From NCBI GenBank assembly GCA_963772065.1, contig CAVYVZ010000008.1, positions 248,001 to 312,000 of the forward strand: 64,000 bases of DNA, given 5' to 3'. The stretch is from CAVYVZ01 sp963772065 (GTDB taxonomy: Bacteria > Acidobacteriota > Vicinamibacteria > Vicinamibacterales > UBA2999). Below, piece by piece: positions 8,552 through 16,834 of this stretch (position 1 is the stretch's first letter; each line of letters starts with the position of its first letter). The position numbers and the translations under genes were made by a program. Under the pieces are notes generated by a model. The model made no database searches. It was not told the origin of the DNA and worked only from the letters and a program-made list of their open reading frames with translations.

Positions 8552-9511
8552 TCAGGCGACGGTCTGCGCTTCGCCGATGTGCTGCGGAAGGCCTTCGAGA
8601 AACCGCTCGGCGTCGATCGCCGCCATGCAGCCGGAGCCCGCGGCGGTGATGGCCTGACGGTAGACGTGATCCTGTACGTCGCCCGCCGCGAAGACGCCCG
8701 GCACGCTCGTGCGGCTGCCGGCGTGGGTGACGATGTAGCCGGCCGGGTCCATCTCGATCTGCCCCTTGAAGAGGCTCGTGTTCGGCGTGTGCCCGATGGC
8801 GATGAACACTCCGTCGAGCGGCAGCTCCGAGAGCGAGCCGGTCTTCAGGTTCCGAACGATGACCGACGTGACCTCGCCCTTGCCGACGTCCATGACATCG
8901 GCAACCTCCGAATCCCAGATGAACTCGATCTTCGCGTTTGCGAACGCCTTGTCCTGCATGATCTTCGACGCCCGCAGCGCATCGCGGCGATGGATCACGG
9001 TCACCTTCGACGCGAACTTCGTGAGGTAGATCGCCTCCTCCATTGCGGAGTCGCCGCCGCCGACCACCGCAATCGGGCGACCGCGGAAGAAATAGCCATC
9101 GCACGTCGCGCACGTGGACACGCCGTGGCCGGAGAGCTTCCGGTCGGAACCGATCTCGAGCCAGCGAGCCGAGGCGCCCGTGGCGATGATCAGCGCCTCC
9201 GCCGTGAACGTGCGGCCGTCGGCGATCATCAGCTTGAACGGACGGTCCTGCAGGTCGACGGCTTCGACGTTGCCCTGCACGATGTCGGTCCCGAAATGCT
9301 GCGCCTGCTCGCGCATCTCGGTCATCAGCTCGGGGCCCATGATCCCCTTGCGGAAGCCGGGGTAGTTCTCGACCATCGTGGTGAGCATCAGCTGCCCGCC
9401 CGCTTCGAGGCCTTCGACCAGCAGCGGCCTGAGGTTCGCGCGCGCGGCGTAAAGAGCGGCCGTGAGGCCGGCCGGCCCTGACCCGATGATGATGACCTTG
9501 CGATCCGCCAT
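8552..9511 (-). CDS. trxB: Thioredoxin-disulfide reductase
   Basis: FAD/NADPH flavoprotein that reduces thioredoxin. The 319-residue chain opens with the FAD Rossmann motif IIIGSGPAGLTAALYAARA (7-25), carries the redox-active pair CATC at 134-137, the NADPH motif VVGGGDSAMEEA, and the C-terminal FAD motif VFAAGDVQD. An upstream in-frame extension exists but the ATG at 9511, two bases after the trxA stop, gives the normal family N-terminus. It sits directly behind trxA, its substrate. Confidence 0.97.
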   Translation of the reverse strand: MADRKVIIIGSGPAGLTAALYAARANLRPLLVEGLEAGGQLMLTTMVENYPGFRKGIMGPELMTEMREQAQHFGTDIVQGNVEAVDLQDRPFKLMIADGRTFTAEALIIATGASARWLEIGSDRKLSGHGVSTCATCDGYFFRGRPIAVVGGGDSAMEEAIYLTKFASKVTVIHRRDALRASKIMQDKAFANAKIEFIWDSEVADVMDVGKGEVTSVIVRNLKTGSLSELPLDGVFIAIGHTPNTSLFKGQIEMDPAGYIVTHAGSRTSVPGVFAAGDVQDHVYRQAITAAGSGCMAAIDAERFLEGLPQHIGEAQTVA

Positions 9512-9513
9512 GA

Positions 9514-9840
9514 TCAGAGATAGCGCTCGATCGACTTGACGAGCTCTTCCTTCTGCCGCAGCCCCACGATCGTCTCGACGAGCTGACCGTCTTTCAGCAG
9601 CACGAGCGTGGGAATGCCGCGAACCTGAAACCGGTTCGTCGGGATGCTCGGGTTCTCGTCGACGTTCATCTTGCCGATCGTGGCGCGCCCATCGAACTGC
9701 GTTGCGAGCTCGTCGATGATTGGCGCGATGCGCCGGCAGGGGCCGCACCACTCGGCCCAGAAGTCCACCAACACCACGCCCGCCTTCGTCTGCTCGTCGA
9801 AATCGCCGTCCGTGAACGTCTTCACCTTTTCAGAGGCCAT
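9514..9840 (-). CDS. trxA: Thioredoxin
   Basis: A 108-residue thioredoxin with the canonical active site WAEWCGPCRR (Cys32, Cys35) and the cis-proline loop RGIPTLVLLKDGQ. It carries no signal peptide, so it works in the cytosol. It starts 3 nt after the stop of glgA and ends 2 nt before trxB. Grouping glycogen synthase with thioredoxin and its reductase in one transcript is unusual but may be only shared house-keeping expression. Confidence 0.97.
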   Translation of the reverse strand: MASEKVKTFTDGDFDEQTKAGVVLVDFWAEWCGPCRRIAPIIDELATQFDGRATIGKMNVDENPSIPTNRFQVRGIPTLVLLKDGQLVETIVGLRQKEELVKSIERYL

Positions 9841-9843
9841 TCA

Positions 9844-11281
9844 TCATCTCCCCGCCCGTTCGTACGCCTGGACGTAGCTCCGTGCTCTCGCGTCCCACGA
9901 ATTGTCCTCGCGCATGCCGGCCCGCTGAATGCGCCGCCATGCCCCCTTGTCTTTATAGATGCCGAGCGCCCACCGCAGGGTTCCGAGCAGCGCCTGCGGC
10001 GAGTAGTCCTCGAACCTGAATCCCGTGCCCTCGCCCGATCGCGGATCGTAGTTGCGAACCGTATCGAACAAGCCGCCGGTCGCGCGCACGAGCGGGACCG
10101 TTCCGTACCGCAGGCTGTACATCTGATTCAGCCCGCACGGCTCGAAGCGCGACGGCATCAGAAAAATGTCGGCTCCTCCTTCGATGCGATGCGCCAGTGC
10201 CTCATCGAAGCCGATTCGCGCTCCGATCCGATCGCCGTGCCGGGCGGCCATCCCCCGCCACAGGTCTTCGTACCGGCGATCCCCAGTCCCGAGCACCACG
10301 AACGACGCGTCGACCCGCGAAAGGTCATCCGCGGCCGCCGCGAGGAGATCGAACCCCTTCTGATCCACCATGCGCGAGACCATCCCGACCAGCGGCCGCG
10401 CCAGCGTGGCCTCGGTGACCGGCAAGCCGTACGCCCCGAGCACGACCCGTTTCGCGGCAGCCTTCCCCTCCAGATTGGACGCGGTATACGGCTCTGGAAG
10501 GTGCGCGTCGCGTGCCGGATCCCATTGATCGTAGTCGATTCCGTTCAGGATGCCCACCAGGTCGCGAGACCGGTATCGCAGGATCCCGTCGAAGCGAAAT
10601 CCGAACTCCGGCGTCTGGATCTCTTGCGCATACCGCGGGCTGACGGTGGTAATGAGGCGGCTGAAGGTAATGCCTCCTTTCAGGAAGCTGATGCCGCCCC
10701 AGAATTCGAGCGCGTCGACCCGCATCAGCTCCCACCCGAGGCCAAGCGCTGCCAGCCACTCGACGGGAAATGTCCCCTGATAGGCCAGATTGTGAATGGT
10801 GAACACCGCAGGCGTTCCCCCCAGGACGGGGTGCCGCGCGAAGGTCGTCCCGAGCATGACCGGCACGAGCCCGGCCTGCCAGTCGTGTGCGTGCACGACG
10901 TCGTAGCGCCGCCCGGCCGCCGCCGCCCACTCGAGGGCCGCCCGTCCGAGGAACGCAAACCGGAGCGGGTTGTCGGGGTAGTCGCGATTTCCTTCCCCGT
11001 ATAGAGCAGGCCGATCGAAGTACCTCCGGCTGCTCCACGAAGAGCATCCGCACGCCGTCCGTGTCGAGCTCGAAGACCGGCGCATCAGCAACCCGGCCGC
11101 CGAGCGCCACCGTTACCCGGCCGGCCGCGCGGCCGCCGCTGATTCCGCGGTAGCGCGGGATGACCACATCGACATCGTGACCGAGCCTGACGAGCGCCTT
11201 CGGCAGGGCGGCGACGACGTCGGCAAGGCCGCCGGTCTTCGCAAACGGGATCGCCTCCGACGCGACCATCAGGATCCGCAT
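9844..11281 (-). CDS. glgA: Glycogen synthase, ADP-glucose type (frameshifted)
   Basis: GT5 glycosyltransferase that adds glucose from ADP-glucose to the non-reducing end of alpha-1,4-glucan. The N-terminus has MVASEAIPFAKTGGLADVV with the KTGGL ADP-glucose-binding motif. The frame slips by +1 near 11026 (GCCGGAGG; the family sequence expects EQPRYFDRP), after which DVVHAHDWQAGL, TIHNLAYQG, VSRMVDQKG and the catalytic-region SRFEPCGLNQMY with the conserved Glu are intact to a normal C-terminus. The two halves together give a full-length enzyme of about 478 residues, so I read the break as a probable sequencing insertion. It heads a minus-strand operon and is divergent from the FdhE-like gene. 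Confidence 0.93.
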
Positions 11282-11317
11282 GCCACGCCTAACTTACTCC
11301 AAGACTTCAACTTGTGT

Positions 11318-12220
11318 ATGATCTGGACGTTGTCCGACGAAACGCAGCGCCCGCGCCGGAACCCGCGCTCCGAGACTCGCGAAGTGGCCGAGCTCCGTGC
11401 GATTCGCGAGCGACAGCCTGACCTCGCGGATGCCGTGGACATGCAGCTCGAGCTCGTCGAGCACCAGCGGCGGATCCAGTCGCGAATTCCGCTCCCCTGG
11501 TTCGAGCTGAACAGCGCGGCGATCGCGCGCCATCAGTCCGAAGCGCGGCCCCTGGTCCGCTTCGAAGACATCCCGCTTGACCTGACCGATCTCCGACTTC
11601 TCCTCCGGCAGACCGCCGATGTTCTGAGACGCCACGGGACGCTCGACGAGGCGGACTACGCCCGGGTACAGACGGCCGGCCGCGACATGAACCTGCTGAC
11701 ACTCGCCGGCGAGTGGTATCGACGCACCGCCGACCGTCACCTGGCGGCCGCGGCGGCGGTCGGCTCGGGAACGAATGCGGCGCTCGACGGCGGCGCGGAC
11801 GCCGTGCTCGACCAGGTGCTGTCGGTGGCGATGCGTCCCTTCCTCTCGCGCTGCGCGGAGGTTCTGCAGCGCGCGGACCTCTCTGCTTGGACCCACGGCC
11901 ACTGCCCGCTGTGCGGCGGCGAACCGGACCTGGCGGTGATCACTCCGGCCGCGGAACGCCACTTGATCTGCAGCCGCTGCACGCTCCACTGGAAGTTCGA
12001 GTCGCTGACCTGCCCGTTCTGCAACAACAGCGACCGGTCGCGCATCACCTCCTTCGCCACACCGGACGGGCAGTACCGCGTCTACGCCTGCGACGTCTGC
12101 CACCGCTATCTCAAATGCTACGACGGCCGCCGCGCGTCGCGCCCCGTGATGCCGATCGTCGACTCCGTCGCGACGCTGCCGCTCGACGCGGCCGCCATCC
12201 AGCGCGGCTACACTTCTTAA
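11318..12220 (+). CDS. FdhE-like formate dehydrogenase accessory protein
   Basis: A 300-residue cytosolic protein of the FdhE family, needed for maturation of respiratory formate dehydrogenases. The N-terminal half is helical. The C-terminal half has four CxxC knuckles of rubredoxin type: HCPLCGG, ICSRCTLHW, TCPFCNN and ACDVCHRYLK, followed by the typical end with VMPIVDSVATLPLD. No formate dehydrogenase subunit lies in this window. The start ATG 11318 lies 36 nt from the divergent glgA start; an in-frame upstream extension runs into glgA and was rejected. Formate dehydrogenases are often selenoproteins, which fits the selenocysteine signal seen at 26786. Confidence 0.88.
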   Translation: MIWTLSDETQRPRRNPRSETREVAELRAIRERQPDLADAVDMQLELVEHQRRIQSRIPLPWFELNSAAIARHQSEARPLVRFEDIPLDLTDLRLLLRQTADVLRRHGTLDEADYARVQTAGRDMNLLTLAGEWYRRTADRHLAAAAAVGSGTNAALDGGADAVLDQVLSVAMRPFLSRCAEVLQRADLSAWTHGHCPLCGGEPDLAVITPAAERHLICSRCTLHWKFESLTCPFCNNSDRSRITSFATPDGQYRVYACDVCHRYLKCYDGRRASRPVMPIVDSVATLPLDAAAIQRGYTS

Positions 12221-12328
12221 CTCTCGTAGTCCGGAGTCCGTTGTCCGTAGTTCGTGTGTCGTAGTCGGACAAACCCGTCCTTCGTTACTCGTGGTCCGTT
12301 CTCCGAACAACGAACTACGAGTGTGTTA
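12218..12328. repeat. Imperfect tandem-word inverted repeat between fdhE-like and lldP
   Basis: The gap between the two genes is filled by words of the type CGTAGTCC, GTAGTTCG and GTCCG in the left half and GGACC, GAACAACGAAC and ACTACGAG in the right half. The outermost arms pair as TAACtCTCGTAG (12218 onward) with CTACGAGtgtgTTA (ending 12328), so the TAA stop codon of the FdhE-like gene is part of the arm. Pairing is imperfect. It leaves only 13 nt before the lactate permease start. Confidence 0.65.
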
Positions 12329-12341
12329 AGGTTCTGCGCCG

Positions 12342-14048
12342 ATGGAATGGATACAGGTTTACGACCCACTGCACAGCGAATGGTTGTCGACGATCGTGGC
12401 TGCGCTGCCGATCGTCGGGCTGCTCGTGACGCTGGCCTTCTTCGAATGGCGCGCTCAGTGGGCCGCCTTGACGGGCCTGGCGCTTGCGCTTCTGGTGGCA
12501 GTGGCCGTGTACGGAATGCCGATACCGTCCGCCGCCGCAACGGCCGTCTACGGCGCGGCGTACGGCCTTTTTCCGATCGGCTGGATCATCCTGAACGCGA
12601 TATTTCTCTACAACATCGCGGTCGCGAGCGGCACGTTCGAAACGGTCAAGCGATCGGTGGCGGCGCTCTCGCCGGACAAGCGTATCCAGGCTCTCCTCAT
12701 CGCCTTTTCTTTCGGCGCGTTCATTGAAGGCGCCGCCGGGTTCGGCACGCCGGTCGCAATTTCCGCCGCGCTGCTGATGGGCCTCGGGTTCACGCCCCTC
12801 TACGCCGCAGGGCTCGCATTGATTGCCAACACCTCGCCGGTGGCGTTTGGCGCGATCGGCACCCCGATTCTCACGCTTGGCGCGGTCACCGGTCTCGATC
12901 CGTACCTCCTCAGCGCCATGGCCGGCCGCCAGCTCCCGCTCGTGTCGCTCATCGTCCCTGCCTGGCTTGTCGCGACGATGAGCGGGTGGAACGGTCTGCG
13001 CGGCGTGTGGCCGGCCGTGCTCGTGTCGGGCGGTTCGTTCGCCATCGTTCAATTTCTGTGGAGCAACTACGTCGGCCCCGAGCTCGTGGACATCATGGGA
13101 GGCCTGACGTCGATCGTGTGCCTGGCGCTTTTCTGCCGCTGGTGGAAGCCGACGGAGTCATGGGATTTCCCGGAATCCAAACCGGCGGTGCCGATCGCAA
13201 CGAGCGGCGTCGCCGTCGTCGCCAAGCCTGCCGCTATGCCGACGGCCACGGTCGTACGAGCGTGGATGCCATGGGTCTTCCTCAGCGTGTTCGTCACGCT
13301 GTGGGGGCTGACGCCGGTGAAAGCGGCGCTCACCCGTCAGTTCTGGATGGCGCCGGCGATCGAGGTCCCCGCGCTGCACCGCATGGTGTTCCGCGATGCA
13401 CCGGTGGAACCGGAACCCGCGCGGCCCGATCTGCTCACCGACACCGCATACAAGGCGCGACGCGGCGAGGCCGCACGCTTCACGCTGAACTATCTGTCCG
13501 CCACAGGGACGGCACTCCTGCTGGCGGCGCTCGCATCGGCGCTCTTCCTGCGCATGCCGGCCTCACAGCTCGTGGCGATTGCCGGTCGCACGGTCTACCA
13601 GATGCGATGGCCGCTCACGACGATCGCCTTCATGCTGTCGCTTGGATTCGTCACGCGATACAGCGGAACCGACGCCACGCTCGGCCTCGCGTTCACACGA
13701 ACCGGCTGGCTCTACCCGTTCTTCGCTGCGTACCTTGGCTGGCTGGGCGTTGCGCTGACGGGTTCAGACACGAGCTCGAACGTGCTCTTCGGGAACCTGC
13801 AGAAGATCACGGCGCAGCAGCTCGGCCTCGACCCGATCCTCATTACCACGGCGAATTCCACCGGTGGCGTGATGGGCAAGATGGTCGACGCCCAGAGCAT
13901 CGTCGTCTCCACCGCCGCCACGAATCAAAGCGGCAGCGAAGGCATGATTCTCCGCTTCGTGTTCTGGCACAGCGTGGCGCTCGCCGCGATCATGGGACTC
14001 ATCGTCCTCGCGCAGGCGTACTGGTTCCCGTGGATGATTCCGCACTAG
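12342..14048 (+). CDS. lldP: L-lactate permease, LctP family
   Basis: A 568-residue inner-membrane proton-coupled lactate/glycolate transporter. About 12-14 hydrophobic segments are visible. The family hallmark EGAAGFGTPVAI is present in the sequence FIEGAAGFGTPVA, along with SPVAFGAIGTPI and the C-terminal SDTSSNVLFGNLQ and NSTGGVMGKMV stretches. A charged stretch of about 70 residues (about 345-390) forms the large central loop. No lactate dehydrogenase genes are adjacent, so the substrate is inferred from family only. Confidence 0.95.
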   Translation: MEWIQVYDPLHSEWLSTIVAALPIVGLLVTLAFFEWRAQWAALTGLALALLVAVAVYGMPIPSAAATAVYGAAYGLFPIGWIILNAIFLYNIAVASGTFETVKRSVAALSPDKRIQALLIAFSFGAFIEGAAGFGTPVAISAALLMGLGFTPLYAAGLALIANTSPVAFGAIGTPILTLGAVTGLDPYLLSAMAGRQLPLVSLIVPAWLVATMSGWNGLRGVWPAVLVSGGSFAIVQFLWSNYVGPELVDIMGGLTSIVCLALFCRWWKPTESWDFPESKPAVPIATSGVAVVAKPAAMPTATVVRAWMPWVFLSVFVTLWGLTPVKAALTRQFWMAPAIEVPALHRMVFRDAPVEPEPARPDLLTDTAYKARRGEAARFTLNYLSATGTALLLAALASALFLRMPASQLVAIAGRTVYQMRWPLTTIAFMLSLGFVTRYSGTDATLGLAFTRTGWLYPFFAAYLGWLGVALTGSDTSSNVLFGNLQKITAQQLGLDPILITTANSTGGVMGKMVDAQSIVVSTAATNQSGSEGMILRFVFWHSVALAAIMGLIVLAQAYWFPWMIPH

Positions 14049-14198
14049 CTCAAGGAAAAAGGAAAAAGGAAAAAGGAAAATTCTGATTCTCCGGATCACG
14101 CTCGGGCGAGCCACGTATTCAGAACGTAGCAACGCCGCTCGATCGTGATCACTGGAATCACGATTTTCCTTTTTCCTTTTTCCTTTTTCCTTGAGCTA
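14046..14198. repeat. 36-bp perfect inverted repeat of GGAAAAA words joining two stop codons
   Basis: Arms 14046-14081 and 14163-14198 are exact reverse complements. Each holds four GGAAAAA-type words (AAGGAAAAAGGAAAAAGG on the left, CCTTTTTCCTTTTTCC on the right). The left arm starts with the TAG stop of lldP and the right arm ends with the stop of the convergent carboxypeptidase gene, so both stop codons are part of the palindrome. The inner 81 nt hold a second, weaker pair (TGATTCTCCGGATCAC and GTGATCACTGGAATCA). On either strand the T-rich arm could serve as a bidirectional terminator. Confidence 0.93.
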
Positions 14199-15251
14199 CT
14201 GCTGCGGAGTTTCCGGCTTGGTGCCGACGAGTTCTTGCGCTTTGCCCGAGAGCCAGTTGAAGAGATGCCGCGTTTCCCAGAAACGGCCGGCATTCGACTT
14301 GGCGCCGAGAACGACGACGGCTACTTGAGGGCCGCCCTGCGGGAGGCGCAGGAGCGTGGCGAGGCAGTAGCCGGCCTTGCCGATGAAGCCCGTCTTTCCG
14401 CCGAGCACATCGACATCGCCGCGCATCACGAGCTGGTTCGTGCTGTGGACCGTCACCGTGCGGCGGCCCATCGCAATCGTGTGATGCTGCTTCCGCATGA
14501 CGCCGGCGATGCGACCGTCGCCCGACACGAAGGTGATCAACTTCGCCATGTCGTACGCCGACGACACGTTGTCCGCGAGCAGCCCCGATGGATCCGCGTA
14601 AGAGGTGTTCTCGAGCCCGAGCTCGATCGCCTTTTCGTTCATCCGATCGATGAAGCCTTCGGAGCCGTGCGGCGACACTCGCGCGAGCGCGCGTGCGGCG
14701 GCGTTGTCGGACGCGATGAGCAGCAGGTGAAGCAGGTCCCCGGTGGTGACCTTGTAACCGGCGCGCAGGTACGTGGTCGATGCGGCGCGCACGTCGCTCC
14801 GCTGGATCACGACTTCCTGATTGAGATCCGGACTGTTCTCGAGGAACACGGCGGCCGTCATCACTTTCGTGATGCTCGCAATCGACCGCTTCGCCGTGGA
14901 GTTCGACTCCCAGAGCACCTGTCCGTTTTCGGGGTTGTAGACGATTGCGGCTTCGGCGCGGAGATCCGGCACCAAGGCGCCGGTTTCGTCGAGCTTGAAG
15001 CGCGGAACCTGAGCCTCGCGCATTTCCTGCGCGCGCACGGCCGCCCGCGCGCGGGCGAGGCGAGCACGGCGGATACGCGACGCCCTGGCTGAGTAGGTTC
15101 TCTTCTTTAGGGTGACCTTATTACCCGTGGAGGCAGGACTTGCCGACTTTCGGGTTGTCGCGGCCGAGGCTTCCAGCGGGAAGCCAAATGATGCAACGGC
15201 TGTCAGCAGACAGATCAGCTGTGCAATCCTGGAAAGCCGGGCTCGGGTCAC
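14196..15251 (-). CDS. D-alanyl-D-alanine carboxypeptidase (peptidase S11)
   Basis: Penicillin-binding-protein-type serine carboxypeptidase that trims the terminal D-Ala of peptidoglycan stem peptides in the periplasm. The GTG start at 15251 gives a clear signal peptide (LSRIAQLICLLTAVASFGFPLEASAA); a longer in-frame N-terminus up to 15380 looks non-coding. Catalytic motifs are SITK (SxxK) in SIASITKVMTA, SDN (SxN) in LIASDNAAARAL, and KTG in GGKTGFIGKAGYC. About 351 residues, with a Lys/Arg-rich linker (about 35-75) after the signal peptide. The C-terminal membrane-anchoring domain of the DacA type is missing, so it is probably soluble. Confidence 0.92.
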   Translation of the reverse strand: MTRARLSRIAQLICLLTAVASFGFPLEASAATTRKSASPASTGNKVTLKKRTYSARASRIRRARLARARAAVRAQEMREAQVPRFKLDETGALVPDLRAEAAIVYNPENGQVLWESNSTAKRSIASITKVMTAAVFLENSPDLNQEVVIQRSDVRAASTTYLRAGYKVTTGDLLHLLLIASDNAAARALARVSPHGSEGFIDRMNEKAIELGLENTSYADPSGLLADNVSSAYDMAKLITFVSGDGRIAGVMRKQHHTIAMGRRTVTVHSTNQLVMRGDVDVLGGKTGFIGKAGYCLATLLRLPQGGPQVAVVVLGAKSNAGRFWETRHLFNWLSGKAQELVGTKPETPQQ

Positions 15252-15443
15252 AGGCAAACCTTTGAGTCTCAGGGTGTTGCAGGAAGTATCGGCATTGTAG
15301 CAGCAAAACTTCACAACGCAAGGGAGATTGAACGCGACCGTGGTCGTCTGCGCTTCCCGTTGCGTATGCATTCGAGTCACCTCAGCAAGCCCGTGAGCGC
15401 GACCTTACCCAAACCCCATGCCAGAGGAGCTTCGATGGATGGC

Positions 15444-16703
15444 TTATTGATGCGCGAGTGCAATCGCGAGCAGCGTCGCCCGCTGTGTTCCCTGCCAGGA
15501 GTTCGTCGTATCGAAGGTCTCGCCGAGCGAGTGGGCGCCCGTTCCGCGGCCGCCGCCGTCGATGGTCACCGCGGGGATGCCGAGGCTCATGGGGATGTTG
15601 GAGTCCGTCGATCCTTCATCGAGGGTGACGGCCAATCCGAGCGCCTTGGTCACGGAGGCCGCCGCTTCCACGATCGCCGAGGTGGCGGGAGTTCGGCCCG
15701 CCGGACGTTCGCCGACCAGTTGCTTGTCGAGCGCCAGGCGGCCGCTGTTGTTCCAGCGTTCGTTCTCCTCGGCGAGCGCTGTGTCCACGGCCTTGTGGAA
15801 ACTGGCATCGAGCGATTTCAGGGCGACGGGATCGGCCGACCGCATGTCGACCTCCATCCACGACTCGAAGGCAATGGAGTTCACCGACGTGCCGCCGCCG
15901 ATGCGTCCCACGTTGAAGGTGGTCTTCGGATCGCGTGGCACTTCGAAGTCGCCGATCTTTCCTATGGCGCGCCCGAGCGCGTGAACCGGGTTGGCGAGGC
16001 CGAACGCACCGTAGCTGTGCCCGCCGGGGCCCTTGAACGCCACGCGGTAGCGAAGGCTGCCGACGCCGATGTGCGTCACGCCGAGGCCGGTTCCGTCGAT
16101 CGACACGAACCGATCCACCTGGCCCTTGAGCGTGTCGCGGAAGAGTGCCTTCACGCCGCGCAGATCGCCCAGCCCTTCTTCGCCCACAGTACCGACGAAC
16201 GTGATCGACCCCGGTGTCTGCACGCCTCCCTTGGCGAGCGCGCGAATCACGCCGAGGATGACGGCCAGGCCGCGGCAGTCGTCGCCGATGCCGGGGCCGC
16301 GGAGGACATTCCCCTCACGGGACACGTGCACGTTGGTCTCTTCCGGAAACACCGTATCGAGGTGCGCGCTGAAGACGAGGTGTGGCCGCGCCGCGAGGCC
16401 GGGCCGCTCGCCGAGCACGTTGCCTTCCTTGTCGATGCGTACGTTCTTCAGGCCGAGCGAGCGGAAGGTGTCGGCGTAAGCCTTCGCGCGGGCAGCCTCC
16501 TTGAAGGGGGGCGCGGGAATCTGGCAGAGCCGGATCTGGTCTTCCAACGTGTGAGCTTCGTCATCGCGCGCCGCCTGGACAGCCGCCTTGACCGCCGCGT
16601 CCTGCAACAGACGGCTGCCGATGTCCGGCCCCGTCTGGGCCTGCGGGCGGCCAAAAAGTAGTGAAATGCCGAGAAAAATGACGGAGCCGGCGAAGCGACG
16701 CAT
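15444..16703 (-). CDS. Secreted M20 family metallopeptidase (peptidase T / aminoacylase-like)
   Basis: A 419-residue zinc-dependent exopeptidase with an N-terminal signal-like segment (SVIFLGISLLFGRPQAQT). Metal-site motifs are VFSAHLDTVFPEE (first His and Asp), GPGIGDDCRGLAV (bridging Asp), VGTVGEEGLGDLRG (Glu-Glu catalytic pair), and a late SLGIPAVTIDGGG...GAHSLGE with the final His. A dimerisation domain lies at about 200-310. It is transcribed away from the TonB receptor gene. Substrate is unknown; peptide or N-acyl amino acid hydrolysis outside the cytosol is likely. Confidence 0.9.
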   Translation of the reverse strand: MRRFAGSVIFLGISLLFGRPQAQTGPDIGSRLLQDAAVKAAVQAARDDEAHTLEDQIRLCQIPAPPFKEAARAKAYADTFRSLGLKNVRIDKEGNVLGERPGLAARPHLVFSAHLDTVFPEETNVHVSREGNVLRGPGIGDDCRGLAVILGVIRALAKGGVQTPGSITFVGTVGEEGLGDLRGVKALFRDTLKGQVDRFVSIDGTGLGVTHIGVGSLRYRVAFKGPGGHSYGAFGLANPVHALGRAIGKIGDFEVPRDPKTTFNVGRIGGGTSVNSIAFESWMEVDMRSADPVALKSLDASFHKAVDTALAEENERWNNSGRLALDKQLVGERPAGRTPATSAIVEAAASVTKALGLAVTLDEGSTDSNIPMSLGIPAVTIDGGGRGTGAHSLGETFDTTNSWQGTQRATLLAIALAHQ

Positions 16704-16834
16704 GGGCGCAGTCTAGCCGAAAACGATCTTGCTCCAGTCGTCCCTCGGGCTTACCATTGCCCATTCGCCACGTGTATCGCCGTTATCTGCCCGAGTCATG
16801 CTGCGGGCAGTTTGGGTCTTTTGAGGAGGACGCG

